NCBI GenBank assembly: GCA_003427395.1
Contig: BFEA01000228.1
Span: 533,226 to 571,683 of the forward strand
Direction of reading: 5' to 3'
Length of the DNA stretch: 38,458 bases
Origin: Chara braunii
Lineage: Eukaryota; Streptophyta; Charophyceae; Charales; Characeae
The notes under the pieces were generated by a model, which had not been told where the DNA came from, made no database searches, and saw only the letters and a list, made by a program, of their open reading frames with translations. How positions within the stretch are numbered: the first letter of the stretch is position 1; every line of letters starts with the position of its first letter. Below, one piece after another: positions 1-10,019 of the stretch. A program made the translations under genes and the position numbers.

Positions 1-65
<65 letters not shown>
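1..65. repeat. (GA)n microsatellite
   Basis: Perfect AG/GA dinucleotide run from the window edge; it may continue outside the window. Confidence 0.98.
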
Positions 66-75
<10 letters not shown>

Positions 76-600
76 TGTTCTTGGATGTCAATGTAAGCCT
101 TCAGCATGAGGCTTGTATGCTTCGGCACCACACCTATACCCTTGGGGACTAGGCCAATACTGTCCCGATGGCGAGCACTGGGCAGTCTTGAAGGGATTTT
201 TTTTGTTGCAAGACATATTTTGAAACCACCACTACCTCGGAGCCTCTTTTTCCTGTGGGGGAATTGAGCTGGGCGCCAAGTTCAAGACGAACCAGAATGG
301 TGGTCGTTTTTCTCCTTTTTGACTGATGCCGCCAGCCAACAAAGTTCAGGAGGCAGAGCCCCTGAAGAATGCTGATGTAAACTGATTCCTCGCAAAAGTT
401 TACCTGTGAAACCTGGCGGTGCTTTAAGAGTTAAGGAGAGAGATTTGCTTTTGTGGAGAAGAATTTCACTCACAACTCTGCAGATCGCCTGCGTGTGGTC
501 TCCTTTATCATCTTGTCAACCTAGTGCATTCAAACCACAAAGGCAAATTGTCAGGCATGAGCAGTGGTTACATGCACAGACAAATTTTACACCTCCTGTG
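66..600. other. Unassigned DNA
   Basis: About 530 bases with only short open frames on both strands. I recognise no protein family, RNA or repeat terminus. A short stretch near 175-185 (GCGAGCACTGGG) resembles bases near 23,099-23,107, which may mean old repeat DNA. Confidence 0.5.
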
Positions 601-615
601 ACCTCCATAATCTGC

Positions 616-735
616 TTTTTTTTTTTTTTCGTACTTTCGACCATTTCTCGATTTATGTGTGCCATCCTTGCCCAGGGGCCATGCTAATTACCCTTTTCTG
701 TATCGTTCCAATTTAAAATGGATGTCTCAAAGGCT
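616..735 (-). pseudogene. U6 snRNA retropseudogene with A-tail
   Basis: Read on the minus strand, this stretch follows U6 spliceosomal snRNA almost end to end. GACATCC is followed by TTGGAACGATACAGA, then TTAGCATGGCCCCTG, GCAAGGATG, and ATAAATCGAGAAATGGTC. Differences from the usual sequence include extra bases after ACAGA (the invariant ACAGAGA box is altered) and GGGCAAGG in place of GCGCAAGG. In place of the normal U-rich 3' end there is a short spacer followed by 14 A residues (T-run at 616-629 on the plus strand). A genuine U6 gene would end in T residues on its own strand, so the A-tail and the altered catalytic box indicate a reverse-transcribed copy. Confidence 0.9.
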
Positions 736-1107
736 ACTACAAATTTTCAGTTTTGGTGGTCGGGGTGTGAGTATAGTCTTTAGCAGTGTGATGATATGTT
801 CAATATTCAAATGATACACTCACACGCAGTCACAGAGGTAAGTCGCGTAGCATTGGCAATTTGGCATTTCTTTATCATGAACTGTGTATTCAACCTCAGA
901 CCATGATGCTGTTCGTCATGCAGTAAAGATACATCATTGAAGACGGATGAGTTGGTTGCTGCTGTTTCTGGGAGGGGGCCCTGTGAAGACCAGAGAGAGC
1001 TTCTTGGTATTATTTGGGGGCTGATGAGATGGTTCAGTTGTGCTAGAGGGACTGGCTTGGTTTTAAGATCTGCTCAGCAGCGAAATACAAATACCACACC
1101 AAGAGGG

Positions 1108-1290
1108 GGGCTTAGCTCAGTTGGTACACTGATAAACTGTTGAAATACAGACCCAAGTTCGAATCCAGATGCATTTAAATGAACAGAACAAAATAGTTCT
1201 GAATTACCTGGGACTGGTCAGTTCAATGATGATTTATCAAGGCAATTGCCCTGGCCAATTTCGAAGTGCAAAATTCACAAGAGAGCACAA
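1108..1290 (+). mobile_element. tRNA-derived SINE, family A, copy 1
   Basis: A polymerase III A box (TAGCTCAGTTGGTAC, about 1113-1127) is followed about 30 bases later by a B box (AGTTCGAATCC, 1156-1166), the spacing of a tRNA. The cloverleaf is not complete and the sequence continues into a non-tRNA body (CTGGGACTGGTCAGTTCAATGATG), ending in A-rich DNA. A second copy with the same head and body lies near 21,027. Tail-only copies lie at 31,217 (plus) and 38,190 (minus). Confidence 0.8.
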
Positions 1291-1337
1291 TGCCGTCCAA
1301 TTGCAAAAGAAATGAGTGAGATTGAGAGGACGGAAAG

Positions 1338-1382
1338 ATCAAGAAGAAGAAGAAGAAGAAGAAAGAAAGAAGAAGAAGAAGA
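1338..1382 (+). repeat. (AAG)n microsatellite
   Basis: Run of AAG/GAA triplets with a few GAAA interruptions. It produces meaningless Arg/Lys/Glu-rich and Phe/Ser-rich open frames on the two strands. Confidence 0.95.
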
Positions 1383-1899
1383 TGTACACCAGCAAAGACC
1401 AGTGACAATTCCCCCTTCTCTCGCCAACCAACTTCTCCTCCTTACCGCCTCCTCTCTTATTCAAACAATAAGTAATAATAATAATGTTGAATGGCTGAAC
1501 CAGGATCAAAGTCCAAGTCCCTCTTTTACTTCTTGGCATAACTAAACGTCCACCATAGCCCTGGACTCCTTCTTCCTCCTCTTCTATCAGGCCAAGGCTA
1601 TGGCAGACTACTAAGGGCCTAGGCCTGCTGTGCAAAAGACAACACAAAGCAGCTATGTCCGCTGCTGTTCAGGCCGCCATGCCTGACTCTGCCTTGAAGC
1701 CTTCTTGGTGCGATGCAACCCCAACTAGGGCCTTCCAATGCAGCGCCTCGCAAAGTGATGAAGATGGCGTCCACCATAGCCAGGTAAGTACCTCGCCACT
1801 CTCCTCCCTAGTCCCCTTCTTCCTCCTCCTATCTGGGGTCTTCTTCCATAGCCAGGGAGGTCACCCAGGCGCTCCTCCTCCCAGGCAGCGCTAGTAGAG
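1383..1899. other. Unassigned CT-rich DNA
   Basis: Pyrimidine-rich segment with a loosely repeated phrase: CCACCATAGCC occurs near 1551 and 1771, each followed by TTCTTCCTCCTC. A donor-like CCAGGTAAGT lies near 1782. It may be the far part of the neighbouring LTR, but I cannot locate that LTR's end. Confidence 0.35.
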
Positions 1900-2535
1900 C
1901 TGAAGTCCAGCGCCCGCTCAAGCAGCATGATGCCCAAACTTGCATACCGCAAACGAGGAGCACTTCGCTCCTCCTGGAGATATAACGGATTACCTGCCTC
2001 TTGGGCGGTGACTTCGAGGCCGCATGGCCCGCAAGCAACCGGTACCTCCTCCCTTCCGAAGGGAAACATCATTGCAGGCTCTGATATCGTCCACACAGGG
2101 CCTAGACTCGGGCTACTTGGACTGGTACCCGCCTACCTCTAGGGCTACCGCTACTGGGCCTCTAAAAATGCAAACTTTTTGTCGTCTTCTGCTCGGCCTC
2201 CAGTTCCCGACACATCTACCGCTACTTGAGCGGTACGGCTGCCCTAAGTGTCTACAGCCTACCTCCCGCTACTTGAGTGCTTTCCCCGCTGCAACCCTGA
2301 AAGTCACGGCCACAGGTAAGTACCAGCCCCCATGGGCCTTCCAAACAGACAAGTGCCCTGGCGGGCCACACACACTCAGATCGACAAGCACTCAGACAGG
2401 CACACGAACCAGCAAGCACACACACAGACTTAGAAAACTCGGCAGAACGCGGGAATCTCAGCAAGGCATTCATTCCAGCGGCAAAAACTCAGAAATCAGC
2501 AGTGTTCTCAGTCTGTGTTTTGACGGGTCATTACA
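1900..2535 (-). mobile_element. 3' LTR of Ty3/gypsy element 1 (left edge not located)
   Basis: On the minus strand the sequence directly after the polypurine tract begins TGTAATGACCCGTC, a typical plant gypsy LTR start (TG terminus with a TGTAAYGACCC-like motif). It follows the chromodomain end of the pol region at the expected distance. The other end of the LTR, its CA terminus and the target duplication were not identified, so the lower coordinate is arbitrary. No second LTR of this element was found in the window. Confidence 0.6.
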
Positions 2536-2553
2536 CTACCCCCCTCCTCAAGA
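2536..2553 (-). promoter_or_regulatory. Polypurine tract of Ty3/gypsy element 1
   Basis: The minus strand reads GAGGAGGGGGGTAG immediately before the LTR start. In LTR retrotransposons this position holds the purine-rich primer for plus-strand DNA synthesis. Confidence 0.75.
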
Positions 2554-2555
2554 GC

Positions 2556-3700
2556 CAGGTCCCTTCGAGCACGTAACTCACTCAGAGTCCCTGCACAATG
2601 CATCATAGGCATAGATGGCAAAGAGTGATCGGGTGTATTCAGTGGGAGTGAGAGTAGCAGAAAACTTCGGTTGCTGTTTCAGTTGCTGATCAGAGGACTG
2701 GGGCTGACGTTCGGAGACAACCGGTCGTTCATATGCTTTGACGACGCACAGTGCACTCTGCAGCAAGTTTTTCTTAGAAATCCAGTAAAAGTCATCTAAC
2801 GAGTGATATGGAAAATGAACCTTATAGTGTCTGTTCTTCCCCTTTCCACTATGTTCGACAATTCTATCGATTTCGTGACCGCCATTGATTGCACGAGGGA
2901 TCATTGGTTCTCGATAATGGAAAATTTTCAGGAGACAGATACGGAAACAGCTTCAATGCGTGGAAGACTGGATGTGCGCGCAGATGAGAAGGCATGTCAA
3001 TCACATAAGAAGGACCAAATCATCCCCCACCTGTTTCGGCACCTGCCAAGGGCCGTAGTATTGAGGAAGAAGTTTTTGTGACACCCCCTCTTCTTCAGAA
3101 ACTCAGACATTTTGACCCAAACGGAACTTTCCACCATGAAGGTTTCAGGATGGCACTTCTTGTTGGCATGTTTGAACATGGCACTGCTTCGCTTCTCCAT
3201 GGCTGCAATAGCAACCTTGAGCAAGCGATCGAACTTAGTGCTGTACCCAGGCTGGCCAGGTGTTAGGCCAGGTGCTGGATCAGGAAACAGGTAGGATAGA
3301 GGATTGTGAATCTTCCACCCGAGATGCAATTAACTTGGCGTCATTCCGGTGGAGGAGTGTATGGAGTTGTTATACATTCCCTGCACAATCGGCAATTCTT
3401 CATCCCAAGAGTTCTGATCGGGGACAATTAAAGCTCGAAGAAGTTGGATCACAGTCTGGTTGATCTCCTCAGCCAAACTATCTGCTTGGGGACGTCGACC
3501 AGATGTCATTTTGAATTTGATGTCGTAGATCTGGGAGGTGAAGTCTCTCCAATTTGTGCTTATGAACCTGCAGTCCCTATCACTCACACGAGTTTTCGGG
3601 GGGCCATAGTGCAGAATGTATCTCTTATTGAACTCCTCAATCACAAGGTCAGTTGGGGCGTGAGATGGCAATGGAATCATATTCAAAAACTTCGAAAGGC
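2556..3700 (-). pseudogene. Ty3/gypsy (chromovirus) integrase and chromodomain remnant
   Basis: Minus-strand frames give, in order, part of an integrase catalytic core, an integrase C-terminal part and a chromodomain. The core (3330-3690) carries RLSKFLNMIPLP, APTDLVIEEF and VSDRDCRF, the second catalytic Asp of the DDE triad, followed by a Glu-containing segment (SLAEEINQ) and MYNNSIHSSTGMTP. The next frame (2997-3329) holds HETFMVESSVWVKMSE-like integrase tail sequence. The chromodomain at about 2730-2904 reads HEIDRIVEHSGKGKNRHYKVHF and resembles the targeting domain of chromoviral integrases. Frame changes and the missing zinc-binding HHCC part and first Asp make it non-functional. The truncation point coincides with the start of the LINE, so the LINE probably inserted here or both were joined by a later deletion. 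Confidence 0.88.
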
Positions 3701-4420
3701 GGATCATCCCAAACCCGACGTGATACTACTTCAAGAGACCCACCTATCAAATCTTAACAACCACACCCGAATACTCAAAACTGTGGAGAAGACAGTAGGT
3801 GGGTGAGCCTTCGCCCAATGTCCAACACAGAGGGTCTGAGTAAGAAAGGAAGTGCAATTCTCATACCATGGAAGTCCAAGATTCTGACTGAAGGTCAAAT
3901 CTTGAATAGCAAGGGAGACAGCGAGGAGGGTAGCTGGTCATGGTTAGACATAAGATGGCAAGACGAAGAGTTGAGAATCCTCAACTTGTACACACCCAAA
4001 GCAGAACCCAAACGACTGCTTTTCTTTGAGAACATCAAGCCTCTTATCCCCAACCCGCAACCGGTTATCATCGCTGGGGACTGGAACACGACTTTGGACC
4101 ACAACTTGGACCGGATCTCTAGGACAGTATTATTGGGTCCCACAAGAGCAGGAACCCGGATACGGAATCTGGTGACAGAATGTGAACTCATCGATTCGTT
4201 CAAAGTGCTGCATCCGAACAAAAAAACTTTGTCCCGGATCAAAAAGAACCAAGTCAATTGGACCTCATTGTCCAGGATAGATTACTTCCTGATCTCTGAG
4301 AGCCTGCAAGGTGCAATCAAGGAAGCTGAAATGCGTCCTTCAACCACCTTCAAAGGACCGGACCACAAACCCATTCAACGGCTACTCAATTTCAACTCAC
4401 CAGTCGAAACAAGGCAGAGT
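3700..4420 (+). pseudogene. LINE ORF2: AP-type endonuclease domain (remnant)
   Basis: The endonuclease/exonuclease/phosphatase fold is recognisable from PDVILLQETHL (catalytic Glu; 3716-3748), GSAILIPWKS, VIIAGDWNTTLD (catalytic Asp and Asn; about 4064-4099), SRIDYFLIS and GPDHKPI (the terminal DH motif with catalytic His; about 4358). In LINEs this domain nicks the target DNA to prime reverse transcription. The first 30-40 residues are missing, and the frame changes near 3803. The frame from 3803 to 4807 is open for 334 codons, the longest intact stretch of the LINE, and extends into the linker before the polymerase. Confidence 0.9.
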
Positions 4421-4803
4421 TTTTTCAGGTTGAACAACTACTTCCTAGTGACCGAGAGGCTGTCCACAGGGTCAAAGAACATTGGTCCATCCAAAAACAA
4501 CGAGAATTTAGACAGACGAACAGGCACCAATGTATCAGTAGAATCACGGGGCATAGCTGGGCATCGCGAAAGGAGAAGGGAAAAACTCCAATTCGCCATC
4601 TCAGTCGCAGAAGTTAACCTAGCAGAGGACCCCTCCAACGAGTTCTACAAGGAGCTACTAGCTAATACCAAAGAAGAACTAAAAGAATGGAAAAGATGGG
4701 ACTCGAGAGGACTGCAAATATGCGTGAGGATGATGGACTACGCACTCAATGAAACCATGACTAAATTCTTCTTCTCCAAAATCAAAGCGAACGCCAGGAT
4801 AAC

Positions 4804-5590
4804 ATGATAGAGGCACTCAAAGACCCACCAGATCAAGGAAATGTCCAAAAAGCAGGTACAAAGATGGTCAGGATAGCCAGGACATTCTATGCAGATCTAT
4901 ACGAGTCGAAGACGCCTTCACCCCCCACCACAACAAACCAAAAAGCCCCTCAACACATGATGTCATACCTAGACAAAACGATCTCGACAACCTGGATGAA
5001 CCCCTAACCCTGGTTGGGCTACACATAGCCCTGACCTTGATGGGAAATGACAAAGCTCCGGCCATTGACGACCTCTCGAAAGAATTTTGGAGCTACTTCT
5101 GACTGACTCTAGGAGAGGACCTACTCGAGTTCTTCAACAACAGCAGGCTAAAGGGAGGCCTAGGCAAGGAACTAAGCACCAGCGTGGTATCTTTGTTGCA
5201 CAAAAAGGAATATAGACCTATATCACTACTCACCACTCCCTACAAAATCCTCACTAAGGCCCTTGTAAACAAAATCACAAAGCTAACAAACAAATGCTTC
5301 CATATCGACCAAGCAGGCATTATCCCTGACCAATACATACTAGATAACGTGATGACACTAAATGAGGCTGCAAAGAAGATCATGGAAAAACGAATGAAGG
5401 TAGCAATCTTGTTTTTGACTTCGAAAAGGCCTACGATCAGGTCAATTGGGACTTCCCGCATGCCTGCATGGAGAAAATGGGGGTAGGCCTCAAGTTCAGA
5501 GAATGGGTTAGAGTCCTATATTCAGACGCAACAGGCAGAGTTCAAGTCAATAAGATTCCTTCAGAGACCTCCCCGATCTTGAGATCGGTT
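4804..5590 (+). pseudogene. LINE ORF2: reverse transcriptase, N-terminal part (remnant)
   Basis: Several frames carry consecutive polymerase motifs: FYADLYESKTPSP (about 4885), NDKAPAIDDLSKEFW (about 5047-5092), YRPISLLTTPYKILTKALV (about 5211; the RPISL block), DQAGIIPDQYILDN (fingers), and DFEKAYDQVNWDF (about 5418-5455), which contains the first catalytic Asp (motif A). It then continues MGVGLKFREWVRVLYSDA to about 5590. The RQGCPLSP-like motif B that should follow is absent because the homology stops at the interrupting block. Frameshifts near 5007, 5184 and 5420 rule out function. Confidence 0.92.
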
Positions 5591-5645
5591 ATCATGACAT
5601 TGCAATTTGGTTTTCTGTCTATTGCTCTTGCTCATTCTCCTTGCA

Positions 5646-5857
5646 CATGATTAGTGGTTATCGAGCTTCTATTATGACAGGTATGTTGAGAGTTTAAGCC
5701 CTTTGAAGTATCATGAAATTGAGGGTCTCAACCCTGATAGATATCGTAATTGAACCTTGAATGTCTTCATGATGCTAATTGAGAATTATTTTATTGGGTG
5801 GGTCCCGACGAAATTGAGGGTCTCAACCCTGATAGATATCGTAATTGAACCCTGATA
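5646..5857 (+). repeat. Dispersed repeat R1, copy 1, with internal partial duplication
   Basis: The segment from GGTTATCGAGCTTC to GATATCGTAATTGAACC (about 5646-5757) matches the reverse complement of 27,631-27,743. Its last part (TTGAGGGTCTCAACCCTGA) recurs at 5815-5857. TTGAGGGTCTCAA is an interrupted palindrome. No coding content is seen. Confidence 0.8.
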
Positions 5858-5895
5858 GACCCAAACAACGCTTTCCTTTTGGGGAAGGGGAAGGG

Positions 5896-5950
5896 GATTT
5901 TTTAATTTACGAGTAATCCTCAGTTGTGCAGAGGCCATGCTAATATTTTC
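5896..5950 (-). pseudogene. U6 snRNA 3'-half fragment with A-rich tail
   Basis: The minus strand reads ATTAGCATGGCCTCTGC, then CAACTGAGGATTACTCGTAAATT and six A residues. This follows the 3' half of U6 (ATTAGCATGGCCCCTGCGCAAGGATGACACGCATAAAT) with a small insertion. The 5' half is not present here: upstream on the minus strand lies repeat R2. Confidence 0.65.
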
Positions 5951-5961
5951 CCTCTTATTTT

Positions 5962-6348
5962 GTGATGATCACTGGGTTCCAAGAGGAGGAAGGGTAAGAG
6001 GGAGTGAACCCACACACACACGACCAGACTCCTATGTAGAACACGACTGGTACGATGAGGATGCTCTGAGAGGAGTCCCAACAACAACTCAATGTCGAAC
6101 TCATACTCAATGTCTGAAAACTGAGTACAGCACAAGATGTCCGACCAGTGTGTAAGACCGGGACATATACCTGGGAACAGCCAAACTGTCGGGCTTGGCT
6201 AAGAGGTATGTACGAAATCCGTTGGTACCAAAAGGGTACCGGTAAAAATGTCCAAGGGACTGATATGTAAAATGTGCTGGTACCGAGGACATAGCAGAAA
6301 AAAATAAATGTTTGGTACCAGGCATGAGGTCCAAGGATTGAGCCTTGG
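5962..6348 (+). repeat. Dispersed repeat R2, copy 1
   Basis: About 385 bases match 23,093-23,455 in the same orientation. Shared landmarks are GAGGGAGTGAAC followed by CACACACACACGACCAGACTCC, CTGAGTACAGCACAAG, GGTATGTACGAAATCCGT and GTACCAGGCATGAGGTCCA. No protein similarity was recognised on either strand. In this copy the left side abuts the U6 3' half; in copy 2 the right side abuts a U6 5' half. Confidence 0.88.
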
Positions 6349-6550
6349 CCAGATCTGTATCATTGTCCCCCTCTCCGAAAAGGCAACATCGCGGCTGCCA
6401 AATGAACAATCTCTCCAAAAGAATGGGACAGGGCCCATCCAGAACAAATGTTGCTGTAAAAGGAGTTATCCTATCAAGAACACACTGAAACATTCTAGTA
6501 CCCTACTACTGAAAGAAAATTGAATTTTTAATCTACTAGTTCCAAAGTAC

Positions 6551-7105
6551 AAAACAATTATCAGGTTAATCACAATGTTAAAGAACAAAGGTGTCTCCAG
6601 GCTTCAGTTGTCTGGCATGCCAGAAGAAGCCATACCTGTTTATTCGAAGTTCACGGATGACCTTACAATAGTAGCCGAGGCTACCCACAGTAACATGGTC
6701 GAACTCCAAGCCTTGATGGGCCGGTTCACATTGGTATCCGACATGTCAGTCAATTGGGGAAGCAAAACGCAAGGCTGGTGGGTTCACTTCCATGGAGTTC
6801 GTCCCCCTGAACAGCCCAAGGTTGACTTGAGACCCCTGGAGGAACAAATCGGAGTCTTGGGGGTGGTGCTCTCAGCCCATGGACCGCCGGTAGGTAATGA
6901 CGAATGGATCACCAGGCCGGCACTGGAAAATATGCAGAATTGGGACAATAAAAACACATCGATTTTAGGGAGGGCAATAATCATAAATAATGTGGTGTTG
7001 ACATCCATCTGGTAGGCCCTCTGGCAACTGGGAAAGGGTAGCACTAGGGACCTCAAAAAGCACCTGGTTGCTTTTCTCTGGCGGGGGAATCATGAGCAAC
7101 AGAAC
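6551..7105 (+). pseudogene. LINE ORF2: reverse transcriptase, palm motif C and thumb (remnant)
   Basis: From 6575 a 146-codon frame carries VYSKFTDDLTIVAEA (about 6638-6682), the motif C equivalent of YADD/FADD with both catalytic Asp residues. QALMGRFTLVSDMSVNWGSK, typical of the LINE thumb, follows, then VLGVVLSAHGPP and GRAIIINNVVLTSIW. The frame ends at 7015. The next frame reads LWQLGKGSTRDLKKHLVAFLWRG, the usual following LINE block. Confidence 0.9.
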
Positions 7106-8300
7106 GTGATAAACAGGGTGGCATGGGACAAGCTAATCCAGCTCAAAACCAGGGGAGGATTGGGCTTGTTGGACCCCGCTCTACAAGCCACCGTGCTATC
7201 AATCCAGTGGATCAAAATATTGATTGTCGGAATAAACTCTCTATGGCAGGATCTGGCATTGGAACAAATCCGCAGACTTGCACTGAGAACCGTCAACACA
7301 GTGAACCCCCTCACATGGCTCGAGGACCGGTATTGGTCTATACCCCACCCTTGTTCGTGCTCGAGAGAGGAAGGGGATAGAGGAGCTGCTAGGCAAGACT
7401 TGGTAAAAGATAAGTTATGGATCGACCTTTATCAAAAAAAGGAGGAGGCTGTCGATCCCAGATAGGCTTGCCCCAGAACGAGTGGAGGAGATCCTACGCC
7501 AACCCCTGTTTGGGAACAGGGCAATTATGGATAGGCAAGGACGAGTTTTCGGCAGCTCAGACCCCCGTTGGGCCTCATGGGTCAGACAGGGGATTCTTAG
7601 AGTGGGGGATATATGGGATGAGGCAACCAAAGACTGAAAAACGGCCAACAACTACGACCCTGCCTACCCCATGCTCGCAAGTTGGCGGACGCCCTGGAAC
7701 AGTTGATATTTTCGATCCCTCTTGCCTGCGTGGTGTCCCTAAGAAAGGGCTCGATATTATAGGAACAGGATTGGGTAACAGTAAAGGTAGAAAACTTCCC
7801 CCTGCAAATTGGCATGGTAATGGAAGTCAGACCGGAAGGAGCCATGGTCAACCTTTTCGAAAGAAGAGGGGACGACACCCTAGTCCGTTACTACCCAGAC
7901 TCGGTCCAATGGCATGAGAAGACTAACCTCTACCGGATCTAGGTCCTGCACAGTCATAAGGAAGGGAGGACTCAATGGCGTGCTTACCTACCAAAAGTCC
8001 CCCTGTCCGCTTTAGCCCTGGACCCTCTGGAATGGCAATGGGTTAGGGGACGGTATAAACAATTTGTGCATCTCTCTGAATTGTCTGTAAAAGCCACTTT
8101 TAGGATGATCAGACCCCGGGTCGACATTTGGGCAGGGATAGAAGAAATATGGCAGAAACACCTCGGCCTACATAGGGATCAAGTTAGAGAAGTTAGAGGG
8201 CTGCAGAGGTTCAGAGGGGTGAAAGAGAGACCAGCAAAGTTCGCCTCTCTACACTGGCAAATCAGTCACAGGATGCCTCCCCACCAATGACTGGATTATA
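7106..8300 (+). pseudogene. LINE ORF2: connector between polymerase and zinc-binding domain
   Basis: Plus-strand frames such as VAWDKLIQLKTRGGLGLLDP (7124-7183) match the block that follows the polymerase in plant and algal LINEs (W..I..PK..GGLG..D). Later pieces (7417-7917, 8066-8290) are broken by frameshifts and show only weak family features, including FASLHWQISHRMPPHQ just before the zinc-binding domain. Confidence 0.75.
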
Positions 8301-8460
8301 GACAGGTCGAACCTGGAGCAGAGGGGGTTGGCACTCCCATGGTGTAAATCCTGTAATGCGTGGTTCCCGACCCGAAGAATATGCGAAACAATAGAACACA
8401 TTGTTCTCCAATGTCTGGGAGCAGTCCTACTGTGGCGATTGTGGGATCGCATTTGGTCTC
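8300..8460 (+). pseudogene. LINE ORF2: zinc-binding (zf-RVT-like) domain
   Basis: The frame from 8328 encodes WCKSCNAWFPTRRICETIEH followed by IVLQCLGAVLLWRLWDRIW. The C-x2-C .. ETIEH .. C pattern with a following LW is the zinc-binding region found after reverse transcriptase in plant LINEs. Confidence 0.85.
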
Positions 8461-8988
8461 AACAGGGCACCGATGAGGAGTGGCCATGGAAAATGGGAAG
8501 CTCTTCTGCTAGGACAGTGGGGCAGGCCACGCGCATCCCGCTTCGCCAACAACCTTTTTACCATGACTAGAAAGGCGATGATCTGGACCTTGTGGATAAG
8601 AAGATGTGTATTCGATCAAGAAGGGGCCAGAATGGAGGAAGGGGAAGTGGCAGTTACAGTTAAACAATTTATAGAAACAGAAATAAGAGCACAATGGGAA
8701 AGAGTTGAGGAAAAAACGGAAATTCTCACACAAAAAGCAGACATAATCAAGGAAATCCACACCTTCTGCACAAATTGGCTGGGGGGGGAAAAGGGGGGCA
8801 GGATGGCTCAGGTAGAATGGCCTGGGGAAAAGGGAGATGAGGGGGGAGGCAGTGACTTTGCCAAGGACTACAAGCTCAGGTTCCTTGTTGACCCCAGCAT
8901 TCCAATGAAGAGCCCCGAGGAATTCCTAGACATGTTCCCCCTGGCAGCCACAGCCATCGTAGAGAGGCAATGGTTTGGTCAGCTGTAA
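8401..8988 (+). pseudogene. LINE ORF2: C-terminal region
   Basis: An open frame of 195 codons follows the zinc-binding domain. It is rich in Glu, Lys and Arg (KQFIETEIRAQWERVEEKTE suggests helix or coiled coil) and ends DPSIPMKSPEEFLDMFPLAA and AIVERQWFGQL. A diverged relative of this ending is visible at 35,230-35,322 (SSIPTSRVWQCLDPF .. ALVELSW), supporting it as real LINE coding sequence. Confidence 0.7.
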
Positions 8989-9330
8989 AAAAGGGGATGG
9001 CTTAGATTTTCAGTCAATGAATGGGACCAGGGGGAGGGAGGAACTAGTGTGCAACAGTGTATCTGGCGCCGGGTTCAGGGTGAAGAGGTTCCCCCTTCCT
9101 CCCAATATTCTGCTCAGTCAATCCCCTAGTTCTCAGGATAATCAATGCTGGCAGGATCCCCACACATTTGCTTTCTGATGTACTCAGGTTGTTTAAAGGG
9201 ACGCTGGACCCGTTTTCCAGCAGGTGATGCTCCCCACCAATAGACGGAGCCTCTCCTCAGGTGCTAGTGGTGTCTGCTCTTATCAGCAGCACTAACACTG
9301 GTGGGGGTGTGTTGATGAAAAAAAAAAAAG
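8989..9330 (+). other. LINE 3' UTR with terminal hairpin module and A-tail
   Basis: Untranslated end of the LINE. It contains GTCAATCCCCTAGTTCTCAG (9117-9136, also near 26,576), AATCAATGCTGGCAGGA (also near 35,374), then the module starting GGGACGCTGGACCCG at 9198 and an A-run at 9318-9329. The module holds a hairpin GCTGGA..TCCAGC and a second imperfect stem at 9261-9272 / 9287-9298. Confidence 0.85.
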
Positions 9331-10019
9331 AACAAAGGTGCAAAACATAAGAGTAGGAAATTTGAAACCAATTGTTGTTTTTAAAAACGAAGTAGGTGTC
9401 ACTGTAGATCAAATAGCCAATCGATCTGCTTGCAGTTGGCAGCAAGCAACTCATATGAATGGAGTCTAGAAAACTCATCATAGCTTGAGCTTTGTAGAAC
9501 GCAAGTCAAGCCTGAGCAAAACTCTACAAGCCGAAGTTGAAGGTCTTTGAAACCGCTGAGAACTCCAGTGTTCAAAATAATCTCAATGTCGTACACATGC
9601 TAACAAGTCCAAGAAGTGTCCCTTAGTAGGAAGGTGTTGCAGAAATCCACCAAGTTCATTGCATAGCTGGCAGGTGTCGAAGGTTCTGATCCGGGCAGCG
9701 AGCTGTGCTGCAGACTCAAACAACAATGGTTACCATTTGGAATCGAGATCCTGCACAAGCAGGTCTACAGTTCTGTGCATCGGCCTTCGAAGACAGCCTG
9801 GTGGCCAACCACCTGTACATAGTCGTGATGCAGCAGGCCGTCATCCACACACGCTCGCCATTAGATCCATTATCGTCGGCATTGTGCAGTCGCCACAGGT
9901 AAGCAAGGTGATAGAGAAGGAGGGGACATATGTGGATGATGGGAATCAGGTCACGGCAAGTGTGCGGATCAGAACAAGGTACAGGGGCAAGGTATCAAAG
10001 GAGGCTGAGGACAAGGATT
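9331..10019. other. Unassigned DNA between LINE and Ty3 element 2
   Basis: Minus-strand bases near 9600-9720 read RTFDTCQLCNELGGFLQHLP, vaguely like the Cys-x2-Cys end of an integrase zinc-binding domain, but too weak to call. A donor-like CACAGGTAAGC is at about 9895-9905 on the plus strand after a 60-codon open frame of unknown nature. The 3' LTR expected beyond the chromodomain of element 2 was not found here. Confidence 0.4.

Larger units (their letters stand above)
5591..6550. other. Block of foreign repeats interrupting the LINE
   Basis: The LINE homology stops after ILRSV and resumes near 6550. Roughly 25 codons of polymerase are lost. The block contains repeat R1 (5646-5857), a partial U6 sequence (5896-5950) and repeat R2 (5962-6348). 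I see no protein-coding similarity in it. The remaining bases (6349-6550) are unassigned. Confidence 0.75.
3700..9330 (+). mobile_element. Degenerate non-LTR retrotransposon (LINE), 5'-truncated and interrupted
   Basis: One plus-strand series of homologous fragments runs from an APE-type endonuclease through reverse transcriptase, a zinc-binding domain, a C-terminal region, a 3' UTR and a terminal A-tail (9318-9329). The domain order is that of ORF2 of L1-like/plant LINEs. No ORF1 is present: the sequence starts inside the endonuclease where it abuts the Ty3 integrase. At least ten frame changes and stops break the reading frame. An unrelated block of about 960 bases (5591-6550) splits the polymerase between motif A and motif C. 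Its 3' end carries the GGGACGCTGG module shared by many other copies in the window. Confidence 0.92.

Noticed and set aside
1108-1185. Functional tRNA gene
   Set aside because: A and B boxes are present but there is no matching acceptor stem and the sequence runs into a SINE body repeated elsewhere.
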